64,000 bases of DNA from Chryseobacterium gambrini (lineage in GTDB: Bacteria > Bacteroidota > Bacteroidia > Flavobacteriales > Weeksellaceae). The stretch covers positions 1 to 64,000 of the forward strand of contig NZ_FTOV01000005.1 in NCBI RefSeq assembly GCF_900156825.1, read 5' to 3'. Below are positions 53,302-61,970 of this stretch, in pieces. Positions within the stretch are counted from its first letter, which is position 1; each line of letters opens with the position of its first letter. The notes under the pieces were generated by a model that worked only from the letters and a program-made list of their open reading frames with translations, was not told where the DNA came from and searched no databases. Made by a program: the position numbers and the translations under genes.

Positions 53302-55398
53302 TTATTCTCTGTTTTTTACCATTACCCAACCTGAATACTTGAATAAGGTGTTCTTCTTATCATTTTCGTTCCAAGAAACCGAATACCAGTAAGTTCCTGT
53401 TGGAACTTTTTTGCCTCCGATGGTTCCGTCCCACGTATAATTTCTGAATTTATCCGCCTTGAAAACAAGCGTTCCGTATCTGTCGAAAACACTCAATACC
53501 AAATTCTGTTTGTATCCTAAAGCAGAATAATCGATCACATCATTCACTCCGTCTCCATTTGGTGTAATTACATTTACCAAATTAGGGACAACCACAGTAA
53601 TATCAATCGGTTCGCAATTGTAGGCATCTTTTACAAAAACTCTGCTGTCTCCTCTCGGAAGGTTTGTAAATACGTTGGAATCCTGCCATTTGATTCCGTC
53701 AAGAGAATATTTGTACGGAGCGGTTCCACCTGAAACATTTACCGTTATGGTATTGTTGGTAATATCAACTGATGAAATTACCGGCTGTTCCGAAGCATAC
53801 ACTTTTACACTTTGCTTGGTAATACAGTCGCCGCTTTTTAATTTAACCCAATACGTTCCCACTCCTACATTATTGATGGTCTGTGTTGTTGCACCTGTAC
53901 TCCACTCATAACTCGTAAATCCGGAACCTGCATCCAGTGTGGTTCGGTCTTCCATACAGATAATTTTGTCTTTCAGAACATTGGAATATACCGGCTGAAT
54001 GACAACTAAATTCACTTTCGCAATTGCAAAACAATTGTTAGAATTAAATACTTTGATGTAAATAACGCCATTTGGAGCGATGTAATTTGAGAATAATACA
54101 ATTTCATTGGTTCCGTTGTGGGCATCTGCTAAAGAAGGATAATATTTTTTAGTCGTTCCGCTTTGCGTGGTGACGGCTGCAAGACTGAGATTAAATGCTC
54201 CCGTTGAAGGATTAGCTTCAATAAAACAGGTTCTTAAAGTGGCCTCGGTAACCACAACAACCGGATAAAATTTCAGAATAATCTGTGCAATAGCTACACA
54301 ACCATATTGAGAAGTAATTTTAACATACACCGTTCCTTCTGCCGAAACGAAATTAGTGGTGTTCGTAATGGGATTTATTCCCGCATTAAGATCTGAAAGT
54401 GAATTATAATAAACCTTTACTGCGGTAGGATCTCCAAAAACAGCAGCGGAAGTTAAATCGTAAATTCCGGTTCCGGCATTGTTGTTATTACAGCTGTAGA
54501 GCGTAACATTGGTTCCTGAAATATTTCCGTATTTAAATTTGAAAGCTCCCACCTGTCTGCAGGAATTGATCGGGTTATTCGGGTTTGCAGGATCCTGATA
54601 ATGGATACTGTAATAATATGTTGTGGCAGTATTAACGGTAATCGGTGACACAATAGGATTTGCTCCGGAAAGTGCTTCATTCTGTGAAGTATGATAACTG
54701 ATCTGGAAATTGCTGTTGCCATTAAGAATACCGGAAGACAAGGTACTGAAATTAAAAACCATGGGATTTTCGCAGACAATAATTTCTCGCGGATTGGCAG
54801 GATTGGCAGCCGGAACTCCTGGCGGAGTAAATGGATGAGTCTGAATATTAGGATCTGTAAACGGCGAAGCCAGTGTTGCCGTTCCTCCCCAATTTAGAGA
54901 AAACGGAGCCATTGTAGGATTAAAAACATCTACCCAGTTATCTATATACAAATAGTAAGTCTGCCCCGGTAAAACATCCATATATTTACAGTAAGGCGTT
55001 AACGATCCTCCTGCAGCACTAATGATGGTGCTCGTCATATTCATGCCTGTGGAAGCTCCGACTCCGATAACGGTGGCTGCATTACAGCGAACCGGAGAAC
55101 CAAGACTTGCACAGTTCACATTCGGTCCGTAAATCGCCCAGTCGTAATCTGCTCCCGGATCTGTAGGAACGAGATCGAAAGTAAGCGTTCCGCCTGTTGC
55201 AATGGTAAATTTATACCAGATTGAATTGTGCTCACCGGAAGATAAACATCCTCCTAAATTTTCATTAACGGCCCCGATTCCCGTCGGAGAATACGTTATA
55301 CTGGAATTTCCGCATACCGCAAGTGCTGATGAACAGTCTGCCTGAGCGAAAATAAAAGATGAAATAAAAAGCAAGAAAAGAAGTAGAGTTTTTTTCAT
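53302..55398 (-). CDS. T9SS type B sorting-domain cargo protein
   Basis: A 698-residue secreted protein starting MKKTLLLFLLFISSFIFAQ (55398), a clear signal peptide; the longer frame to 55464 is not used. The N-terminal part has a CUB/lectin-like region (SSALAVCGNSSITYSPTG, IWYKFTI), then Ig-like/SprB-like repeats (VTINTATTYYY-type strands and SYEWSTGATTQTINN). The C-terminal 95 residues match the gliding-motility-associated type B T9SS domain: NVITPNGDGVNDV, FDRYGTLVFKADKF, WDGTIGGKKVPTGTYWY. It should be exported by the T9SS that GldKLMN belong to. A -7 box is just upstream (55453-55446). Confidence 0.92.
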   Translation of the reverse strand: MKKTLLLFLLFISSFIFAQADCSSALAVCGNSSITYSPTGIGAVNENLGGCLSSGEHNSIWYKFTIATGGTLTFDLVPTDPGADYDWAIYGPNVNCASLGSPVRCNAATVIGVGASTGMNMTSTIISAAGGSLTPYCKYMDVLPGQTYYLYIDNWVDVFNPTMAPFSLNWGGTATLASPFTDPNIQTHPFTPPGVPAANPANPREIIVCENPMVFNFSTLSSGILNGNSNFQISYHTSQNEALSGANPIVSPITVNTATTYYYSIHYQDPANPNNPINSCRQVGAFKFKYGNISGTNVTLYSCNNNNAGTGIYDLTSAAVFGDPTAVKVYYNSLSDLNAGINPITNTTNFVSAEGTVYVKITSQYGCVAIAQIILKFYPVVVVTEATLRTCFIEANPSTGAFNLSLAAVTTQSGTTKKYYPSLADAHNGTNEIVLFSNYIAPNGVIYIKVFNSNNCFAIAKVNLVVIQPVYSNVLKDKIICMEDRTTLDAGSGFTSYEWSTGATTQTINNVGVGTYWVKLKSGDCITKQSVKVYASEQPVISSVDITNNTITVNVSGGTAPYKYSLDGIKWQDSNVFTNLPRGDSRVFVKDAYNCEPIDITVVVPNLVNVITPNGDGVNDVIDYSALGYKQNLVLSVFDRYGTLVFKADKFRNYTWDGTIGGKKVPTGTYWYSVSWNENDKKNTLFKYSGWVMVKNRE

Positions 55399-55445
55399 AT
55401 CATGTTGAATTTGGTTATTAATTTGTGCGGTAATTTGTTGTCTAT

Positions 55446-55453
55446 CAAATATA
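55446..55453 (-). promoter_or_regulatory. -7 box for the T9SS cargo gene
   Basis: TATATTTG on the minus strand, about 48 bp before the ATG at 55398. It supports that start over the one at 55464. Confidence 0.45.
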
Positions 55454-55531
55454 AACAATTCCAATTAAAAATAACAGATTCAACGAAAATAATTCAATAA
55501 AAGTTGATTAAAAATGAAATATTTTCAGTGA

Positions 55532-56329
55532 TTACTTGATACTTGTGATATTTCCGCAAAGATTTTCGAGATGAAAAATCTTGGGAAAAGGGCTTTTTAC
55601 CTTTTGCAGATGTTCTTTATCCTGAATAAAAGTATAGCGTGAGGCGATGGAATTCATATCCGAAACAATAACGAGCCAACATTCGTCGACCGAAGTATCG
55701 TAATAAGGAAATTTTTCGTTCTTTTTTTCAATCAGCTCTACAATTTTCTCAGAACATAATTCATCAAAAAGATTCATATTGTATTCATGGGTAATAAAAA
55801 CATTTCTGCGGTGGAAAGACTTTCGGATTCCTTTCACATTTCCTATAGGTTTTCCTTTTTTGATGCTTTTACAGATATTTAAAATAATTTCCTGCTGGTT
55901 TTCCAGAGAATCCAGTTTGATGTTTGAGTGAAATTCTAAAAAATAAACACCACGAAATTTCGTAGTGTCTTCATGTTCCAATAATATTTCTGCCTGACGG
56001 AAAATCTTGTTCAGATTGCTTTCAACTTTCTTCATTTCAAGATGATTGATCACTTCGGTAAGTTCGATTCCGATTTTCTTGTCGTTGAATTTTGCGATAA
56101 AGTCGGGACTTTCGCAGGTTAAATCTTCAAATTTAACTTCAGGGAAATGGTGCATGAAAGAATTGAGCAGTAAAATTTCCGCTTTCTTTTTATATTTTTC
56201 GCGGTCGTGAAGCGGAGATTCGTCGATCTTACGGTGATACTTTTCTATCGGCTTCTTTTTCAAGTGTCGGTTCAGATAATATAAGCTCAGATTTTTAATT
56301 AAATCTTCATCAGAAAATGCCTTTTTCAT
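55532..56329 (-). CDS. Hypothetical protein with PD-(D/E)XK-like motif
   Basis: A 265-residue soluble, lysine-rich protein. The segment ESPDFIAKFNDKKIGIELTE (about 73-92) has the spacing of the PD-(D/E)XK nuclease active site: D76 followed by 12 residues and E89-x-T91 in a beta hairpin. No flanking restriction or phage genes are seen, and no partner domain was recognised. It could be a DNA- or RNA-processing enzyme or a degenerate relative; confidence in the fold is moderate. It is a single gene with the T9SS cargo gene downstream. Confidence 0.6.
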   Translation of the reverse strand: MKKAFSDEDLIKNLSLYYLNRHLKKKPIEKYHRKIDESPLHDREKYKKKAEILLLNSFMHHFPEVKFEDLTCESPDFIAKFNDKKIGIELTEVINHLEMKKVESNLNKIFRQAEILLEHEDTTKFRGVYFLEFHSNIKLDSLENQQEIILNICKSIKKGKPIGNVKGIRKSFHRRNVFITHEYNMNLFDELCSEKIVELIEKKNEKFPYYDTSVDECWLVIVSDMNSIASRYTFIQDKEHLQKVKSPFPKIFHLENLCGNITSIK

Positions 56330-56496
56330 CTGCTTATTATTTTATTGTTATGGAAGACATAAAACTTCCGGTTTCAGATCATGAAGTTTTGATTATCAAA
56401 AATTTACATATTAAAGGTAAATAAAAAACAGATTCAAAAAGTATTTTTAATGTTAATTTATAAAATAATTAATGTAGAGTTTATTTTCATAATTAA

Positions 56497-56504
56497 TACC
56501 TTTG
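56497..56504 (+). promoter_or_regulatory. -7 box for the glucan-phosphorylase-like gene
   Basis: TACCTTTG, 26 bp before the ATG at 56531. It supports that start over the one at 56450. Confidence 0.45.
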
Positions 56505-56530
56505 CCTCCTCACTTAATAAACTGTTACAC

Positions 56531-58189
56531 ATGGATTTTAAAAATTTTAAAATACCTTTTAGCGTAAATCCGCAGTATTCCAAGAAAGTTGCTTATTTTT
56601 CTATGGAATTTGCGATTGAGCAGGTGCTGAAAATATATTCGGGAGGATTAGGATTTCTGGCGGGTTCCCACATGAGAAGTGCTTACAATCTGAAACAGGA
56701 TCTTATCGGAATCGGAATTCTCTGGAAATTCGGGTATTACGATCAGGCAAGAAATCATGACCAGACGTTACAGCCGACCTGGACGAAAAAAATGTACAGC
56801 TTTCTGGAAGATACCGGCATAAAATTTCAGATAGAAATCCACAGCGCTCCGGTTTGGGTAAAAGTATGGTACCTTGATCCTGAGATTTTCCACACGGCTC
56901 CAATGTTTTTCCTATCAACGGATGTTCCTGAAAATGACCACATTTCTAAAACCATCTGTCATAAACTGTATGATGCCAATGAATCTACAAAACTGGCACA
57001 GTATATTCTTCTAGGAAAAGGAGGGGCTAAATTGCTGGATGAAATGAACATTGAAAGAGATGTTTATCATTTAAATGAAGCTCACGGACTTCCTGCAGCG
57101 TTCCATCTGCTTAAAAAATACAACGGAAACCTGAATAAAGTGAAAGAAAAGCTGGTTTTCACCACGCACACTCCTGAAGAAGCTGGAAATGAAAAGCATA
57201 ATATGAGGCTTTGTTATGATATGTCTTATTTTTCAGGCTTCAGCATGGAAGAGGTAAAAAATATCGAAGGTTCTGATGATGACCGGTTCAACCATTCACT
57301 TTGCGCGTTGAAAATGGCAAGAATAGCAAACGGAGTTTCTCAGCTTCACGGAGTGGTTTCCAGAGCAATGTGGAGCAAATATCCGGGAATCTGTGAGATT
57401 ACTTCAATTACCAATGCGCAGGAATTCAAATATTGGGCAGACAAACCGCTTTACAATGCAAAAGACGAAAACGACGAAACGGTTTTCGATTACCGTAAAA
57501 AGCATTTAAAGAAAAGACTATTTAAAATCGTAGCCGACCAGACCGGAAATTTATTCAACCCAAATGTTTTTACGATTGTCTGGGCGAGAAGATTTGCAGG
57601 ATATAAACGTGCCGATTTGCTTTTACATGACAAAGACCGATTCTACAAGCTGTTGAATCATCCGAAATATCCGGTTCAGATCATTTGGGCAGGAAAACCT
57701 TATCCGATGGATTATTCTGCGATTTCTACATTCAATTCTCTGGTGGAGGAAAGCAAAAACCATAAAAATATGGCAGTTCTTACAGGATATGAGTTGTCTT
57801 TGAGTAAATCTTTAAAGCAGGGTTCTGATCTTTGGCTGAATAATCCGAGAGTTCCGAGAGAAGCTTCCGGAACCTCCGGAATGACGGCTTCCATGAACGG
57901 TTCTGTAAATCTTTCCACAGATGACGGATGGATCCCTGAATTTGCGAAACATGGGGAAAATTCTTTTGTGGTTCCGAAAGCAGATTATGCCAACATGAGC
58001 ATCTACGAACAGGATAATTATGATCTTAACAAGTTATACGAAATTCTGGAAAATGAAATTCTTCCTACGTACTATGACAAGCCGGATCAGTGGAGAAAAA
58101 TCCAGTACAATTCTATGAATGACGTGAAAGATCAGTTTAACAGCGACAGAATGGCGGATGAATATTACAGAATTATGTATAATGATTAA
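56531..58189 (+). CDS. Alpha-glucan-phosphorylase-like enzyme (GT35-like)
   Basis: A 552-residue protein resembling the TIGR02094 branch of alpha-glucan phosphorylases. Visible blocks are YFSMEFAIEQVLKIYSGGL near the start, ARRFAGYKRADLLL (about 362-375), WAGKPYPMDY (about 391-400) and PREASGTSGMTASMNGSVNL (about 442-461). The usual PLP lysine of GTxNMK / GTSGMK is replaced by Thr452 (GMTAS), so normal PLP attachment is doubtful. Start is MDFKNFKIPFSVNPQY at 56531, supported by the upstream -7 box. It would act on glycogen or maltodextrins if active. Confidence 0.8.
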   Translation: MDFKNFKIPFSVNPQYSKKVAYFSMEFAIEQVLKIYSGGLGFLAGSHMRSAYNLKQDLIGIGILWKFGYYDQARNHDQTLQPTWTKKMYSFLEDTGIKFQIEIHSAPVWVKVWYLDPEIFHTAPMFFLSTDVPENDHISKTICHKLYDANESTKLAQYILLGKGGAKLLDEMNIERDVYHLNEAHGLPAAFHLLKKYNGNLNKVKEKLVFTTHTPEEAGNEKHNMRLCYDMSYFSGFSMEEVKNIEGSDDDRFNHSLCALKMARIANGVSQLHGVVSRAMWSKYPGICEITSITNAQEFKYWADKPLYNAKDENDETVFDYRKKHLKKRLFKIVADQTGNLFNPNVFTIVWARRFAGYKRADLLLHDKDRFYKLLNHPKYPVQIIWAGKPYPMDYSAISTFNSLVEESKNHKNMAVLTGYELSLSKSLKQGSDLWLNNPRVPREASGTSGMTASMNGSVNLSTDDGWIPEFAKHGENSFVVPKADYANMSIYEQDNYDLNKLYEILENEILPTYYDKPDQWRKIQYNSMNDVKDQFNSDRMADEYYRIMYND

Positions 58190-58330
58190 AGTTAATTGTT
58201 AATAAGCTTTTAAACTATTAAGAAAAATTGAGTTTTTGAGCATTATTAAGTTTATATTGAAATCAGAAATGATTCATCCTAATGTGGCTTAACTCCTTAA
58301 ATCAATCTTAAGGGTTCAATATTTAAAACA

Positions 58331-58362
58331 AACAGGCTTGGAAAATTTTCCCAAGCCTTGTT
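58331..58362. terminator. Hairpin between convergent genes
   Basis: Stem AACAGGCTTGG / CCAAGCCTTGTT (one bulge) with an 8-nt AT loop, between the phosphorylase-like gene and the DUF6496 gene. Confidence 0.7.
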
Positions 58363-58371
58363 TATTTTAAG

Positions 58372-58557
58372 TTACTCTTTTTTCTTTTTCGGCACTTTTA
58401 AGCCTTCCTGTTTCGCTTCAGAAATTCCGATGGCAACTGCCTGTTTTCTGCTGGTCACTTTTTCGCCGGAAGAAGATTTCAGTTTTCCTTCCTTAAATTC
58501 GTGCATTACTTTTCCTACTTTTTCCTGAGCTTTTTCAGAATATTTTGTCTTGCTCAT
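58372..58557 (-). CDS. DUF6496-type small basic protein
   Basis: A 61-residue, very basic protein (MSKTKYSEKAQEKVGKVMHE then EGKLKSSSGEKVTSRKQAVA) with lysine-rich ends. The pattern matches the DUF6496 family, found widely in Bacteria and of unknown role; a nucleic-acid-binding role is only a guess from the charge. It follows the 157-residue gene by 12 bp on the same strand. Confidence 0.75.
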   Translation of the reverse strand: MSKTKYSEKAQEKVGKVMHEFKEGKLKSSSGEKVTSRKQAVAIGISEAKQEGLKVPKKKKE

Positions 58558-58569
58558 ACTATTGATATT

Positions 58570-59043
58570 TTAAGATTTGGGTAAAGAGACACCGATTTCG
58601 TACACTTGGGCGTGCTTTAGATATTTAGAACGCTCTCTTGAAGTTACCGATTCAAAATGATCATTTTTTATCACTACAATCGGGTCTTCAATGTTTTCGA
58701 TTTCAAAATTGGCAATATATCTTTCATCGGGTGGAGACTGTTGCTGTTTTGCTTTTATTTTCTGCAATTCATCGGCATATTTTCTGAATCCGGGATCTGA
58801 CGAATGGATAAATTTATATTCATCTCCCGCATCTACGAAATAATGTAACTTTTTTTCAAGAAGTCCGGCTTCGTTACAGATTTCAGGATTATCATTTCCG
58901 TCTTTGAAACCTACTTCTACCAGTTCCCCTCCTTTTTTATGGGCACATGCTTCTGCATCTTTATAACTGGAAAATCCGGTATATATAATTTTGTCGTCTA
59001 ACTCGTATCGGTTCAGTTTCTGGTTAAAATCATTCGTTTCCAT
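58570..59043 (-). CDS. Hypothetical protein
   Basis: A 157-residue soluble protein with no family I recognise. It has no signal peptide or membrane segment. Features include FSSYKDAEACAHKKGGELVE (about 24-43) and a C-terminal half with SPPDERYIANFEIENIEDP. Probably co-transcribed with the DUF6496 gene. Confidence 0.65.
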   Translation of the reverse strand: METNDFNQKLNRYELDDKIIYTGFSSYKDAEACAHKKGGELVEVGFKDGNDNPEICNEAGLLEKKLHYFVDAGDEYKFIHSSDPGFRKYADELQKIKAKQQQSPPDERYIANFEIENIEDPIVVIKNDHFESVTSRERSKYLKHAQVYEIGVSLPKS

Positions 59044-59136
59044 AATTATATTTTAATTTGATTGTATCTTAATATATCCAATTTTACTGCCAAAATCAGA
59101 GATTTAAAAAGCTTTTTTTACCATTTTAAAAATTAT

Positions 59137-59144
59137 TATATTTG
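59137..59144 (+). promoter_or_regulatory. -7 box for the S9 peptidase gene
   Basis: TATATTTG, 19 bp before the ATG at 59164. Confidence 0.4.
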
Positions 59145-59163
59145 AAATCTTTTAAAATTAGAA

Positions 59164-61293
59164 ATGAAAAAATTCTTACTAACGCTTACAGTTGCTGTGG
59201 CATTTCAAAGTTTATCCGCTCAGGAAATTACTTTAGATAAAATATATTCAGGTTATTACCGTGGAAAAGGCATTGCCGGAATTACATCCATGAAAAACGG
59301 TGAAAATTATCTGGTTATCGAACAGGGAGGAATTGCAAAATATTCTTACAAAACTTCCCAAAAAGAAGGAAATCTTGTCGACGGACAGTTCCAGAGCTAT
59401 GAATTTTCTGATGATGAATCTAAAATTTTGTTGCTGAAAGACAGTGAACCGATTTACAGACACTCGTTTTTAGGAAAATATGAAGTAAAAGATCTGAAAT
59501 CCGGAAAAACAGTAAGTCTTAATGAAGGAAAATTTGTTCAGGAGCCAAGATTTTCACCAGACGCTACAAAAGTGGCTTTCATTGTGGATAACAATCTGTT
59601 TTATCAGGATCTGAATTCCGGAAAAATCACACAGATTACGCAGCACGGTGTTAAAAATAAAATTTTAAACGGACTTGCAGACTGGGTTTATGAAGAAGAA
59701 TTCGGGCACGCAAGACTGTACGAATGGACAAAAAACTCGGATGCGATTCTTTTCGTAAAATTAGACGAAACGGAAGTTCCGGAAATCTATATTCCGATTT
59801 ACGGCAAAACGCTTTATCCAAGCGAAATGCGTTACAAATATCCAAAAGCCGGAGAAAAAAATTCTGTCGCTTCAGCACATATTTATCAGTTGAGCGACGG
59901 TAAAAAGACAACCGTCAATTTAGACAGTTTCAAACATTATTATATTCCGAATGTTATTCAGACAGCAAAACCGGACGAAATTGTTTTGATTACTTCAGAC
60001 AGAATTCAGAATGCTTCTGATGTTTTAAAAGTCAATACAAAAACCGGAGCTGTACAGAAATTATTCACCGAAACCGATGAAAAATGGATCGATACAGACA
60101 GCCCGACTCTGGAATTTTTAGAGGACAATTCTTTCCTTTGGGGTTCTGAAAGAGACGGAAACCGCCATTTGTACTGGTATGATAAAGATGGTAAACTGAA
60201 AAAACAGGTTACAAAAGGAAACTGGGAAGTAACAGATTATTACGGATTTAATCCTAAATCAAAAGAAATTTACGTTCAGACTACCGAAAAAGGAAGCATC
60301 AATAAAGTGATTTCTAAGGTAAATATCGAAAACGGAAAATCCCAGTTGATTTCAAATGCTGAAGGAAATAATTCTGCAAATTTCAGCAAAAACTATAATT
60401 ATTTCATCGAAACTTCTTCTACGGCTTCAAAGCCTTATACTTATGTTTTAAAGGACGGAAACGGTAAAACGGTAAAAGAACTTCAGAATAATGAAGCTCA
60501 GCTACAGAAATTAAAAGCTGATAATTTCGTAGAAAAAGAATTTATTACCATTCCGAATGAAGCGGGAGATCAGATGAATGCGTGGATCATCAAGCCTAAA
60601 AACTTTGATAAAAATAAAAAATATCCATTGTTTATGTTCCAATACTCTGGTCCCGGTTCTCAGCAGGTTGCCAATTCATGGGATAACGGAAACGGAATAT
60701 GGTTTGAAATGCTTGCTCAGAAAGGATATATCGTAGCTTGTGTCGACGGACGCGGAACAGGTTATAAAGGCGCTAAATTCAAGAAAGTGACATACATGAA
60801 TTTAGGGAAATATGAAATTGAAGATCAGATTGCGGCAGCAAAATGGTTCGGAAATCAATCATATATTGATAAATCCAGAATCGGAATGTTCGGATGGAGT
60901 TTCGGAGGGTATATGACGAGTCTGGCAATGACAAAAGGCGCTGATGTTTTCAAAATGGGAATCGCAGTGGCACCAGTAACGAACTGGAGATATTATGATT
61001 CTGTTTACACGGAAAGATTCATGAGAACACCACAGGAAAATCCGGACGGATACGATAAAAACTCCCCGACTGAATATGCGAATTTATTGAAAGGGAAATT
61101 CTTATTAATCCACGGAACTGCCGATGATAACGTACACTTCCAGAATTCCATGGAGTTTTCGGAAGCTTTGATCCAGAACAAAAAGCAGTTTGATTTTATG
61201 GCTTATCCAGATAAAAACCACGGAATTTATGGCGGACAGACAAGACCGCAACTGTATCAGAAAATGACTGATTTTATTTTGGAAAATTTATAA
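59164..61293 (+). CDS. DPP-IV-type S9 family serine peptidase
   Basis: A 709-residue exported peptidase with signal peptide MKKFLLTLTVAVAFQSLSA. The N-terminal part is the beta-propeller (WDTDSPTLEFLEDNSFLWGS-like, seen as DTDSPTLEFLEDNSFLWGSE at about 318-337). The C-terminal part is the catalytic alpha/beta-hydrolase domain with nucleophile S579 in GWSFGGYM, aspartate at 654/655 in GTADDNVHF and H686 in NHGIYG. This matches dipeptidyl peptidase IV, which removes Xaa-Pro dipeptides. Two POT peptide transporters lie 0.7 kb downstream, fitting a peptide-use role. Confidence 0.94.
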   Translation: MKKFLLTLTVAVAFQSLSAQEITLDKIYSGYYRGKGIAGITSMKNGENYLVIEQGGIAKYSYKTSQKEGNLVDGQFQSYEFSDDESKILLLKDSEPIYRHSFLGKYEVKDLKSGKTVSLNEGKFVQEPRFSPDATKVAFIVDNNLFYQDLNSGKITQITQHGVKNKILNGLADWVYEEEFGHARLYEWTKNSDAILFVKLDETEVPEIYIPIYGKTLYPSEMRYKYPKAGEKNSVASAHIYQLSDGKKTTVNLDSFKHYYIPNVIQTAKPDEIVLITSDRIQNASDVLKVNTKTGAVQKLFTETDEKWIDTDSPTLEFLEDNSFLWGSERDGNRHLYWYDKDGKLKKQVTKGNWEVTDYYGFNPKSKEIYVQTTEKGSINKVISKVNIENGKSQLISNAEGNNSANFSKNYNYFIETSSTASKPYTYVLKDGNGKTVKELQNNEAQLQKLKADNFVEKEFITIPNEAGDQMNAWIIKPKNFDKNKKYPLFMFQYSGPGSQQVANSWDNGNGIWFEMLAQKGYIVACVDGRGTGYKGAKFKKVTYMNLGKYEIEDQIAAAKWFGNQSYIDKSRIGMFGWSFGGYMTSLAMTKGADVFKMGIAVAPVTNWRYYDSVYTERFMRTPQENPDGYDKNSPTEYANLLKGKFLLIHGTADDNVHFQNSMEFSEALIQNKKQFDFMAYPDKNHGIYGGQTRPQLYQKMTDFILENL

Positions 61294-61311
61294 TTCGAAA
61301 ATTTAAGCATA

Positions 61312-61346
61312 AAAAATCCGGATCTGAAGTTTAGATCCGGATTTTT
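61312..61346. terminator. Terminator between the S9 and toxin genes
   Basis: A 14-bp perfect stem AAAAATCCGGATCT / AGATCCGGATTTTT with a 7-nt loop, working in both directions. Confidence 0.9.
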
Positions 61347-61647
61347 ATTTTCTGCCTTCCCATTCCTCAGAATTTCTGGAAGTATGAAAGACAGAATATA
61401 CTTCAATTAGATTTTTCTCTTCGCTGTAAGAATAATGAATTCCAAAAGGAAATTTTTTGAGAAAAACAATTCGGGTGTCACCATATTTAAGTTCAACAGA
61501 CAATGGATTTTCCTTTATTAAATCGATTTTATTCCGAAATTCAATAAGAAACCTGTTCCATAATTTTTCATCAATTTTCCTGTACCAATCGTTGATTTCT
61601 TTTAAATCCTGCTTTACAAAATGACCGTAAATTAATTTAGTCGCCAC
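61345..61647 (-). CDS. RelE/ParE-family toxin
   Basis: A 100-residue protein starting at GTG (61647), with the typical RelE/ParE order: LKEINDWYRKIDEKLWNRFL near the start (helices), KYGDTRIVFLKKFPFGIHYS strands in the middle, and ENLIEVYSVFHTSRN at the C-terminus. The conserved R/H positions are consistent with an mRNA-cleaving or gyrase-type toxin, but the target is unproved. The antitoxin gene lies just upstream and overlaps by 11 bp. Confidence 0.85.
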   Translation of the reverse strand: MATKLIYGHFVKQDLKEINDWYRKIDEKLWNRFLIEFRNKIDLIKENPLSVELKYGDTRIVFLKKFPFGIHYSYSEEKNLIEVYSVFHTSRNSEEWEGRK

Positions 61648-61903
61648 TTTCGAGATTATTTAAATAATCATCCATTTCAGACTCAGAAACAAAGCTTTGA
61701 GGATTTTCACGTAAATATTCTGCCCTTCTTCCTGTTTCTTCTTTTTGCCATTCAGGAATATGATTAGACTTGCTTTTGAAATGTTTCTGTTTCAAAAAAT
61801 CAATAAAATCATTCACTTCTTCATAAAAATTTTCAGGAAGTGTTCTGATGTTATCTTCTAAATCTTTTAACGTAATTTCCATTTTCTTCATCTTTATTTC
61901 CAT
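61637..61903 (-). CDS. Antitoxin of the RelE/ParE pair
   Basis: An 88-residue acidic/basic protein that fits the antitoxin partner: a short N-terminal helix region (KKMEITLKDLEDNIRTLPEN), DFIDFLKQKHFKSKSNHIPE, and a C-terminal YLRENPQSFVSESEMDDYLNN tail that would bind the toxin. ATG 61903 is the listed start; a minus-strand -7 box TAACTTTG (61911-61904) overlaps it, so a start at 61891 or 61882 is also possible and gives 84 or 81 residues. It overlaps the toxin gene by 11 bp. Confidence 0.8.
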   Translation of the reverse strand: MEIKMKKMEITLKDLEDNIRTLPENFYEEVNDFIDFLKQKHFKSKSNHIPEWQKEETGRRAEYLRENPQSFVSESEMDDYLNNLESGD

Positions 61904-61917
61904 CAAAGTTAATAAAA

Positions 61918-61948
61918 TTCGATTATTATTTTTAAAATTCTATATTTG
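61918..61948 (+). promoter_or_regulatory. Candidate promoter for the first POT transporter
   Basis: TTCG (61918-61921, one mismatch to TTTG), 19-bp spacer, perfect -7 box TATATTTG (61941-61948), 22 bp before the ATG. Confidence 0.5.
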
Positions 61949-61970
61949 TGAAATTTGAAATTTGTAAACT

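Noticed and set aside
55399..55464. N-terminal extension of the T9SS cargo
   Set aside because: It precedes a clear signal peptide at 55398 and includes the promoter.
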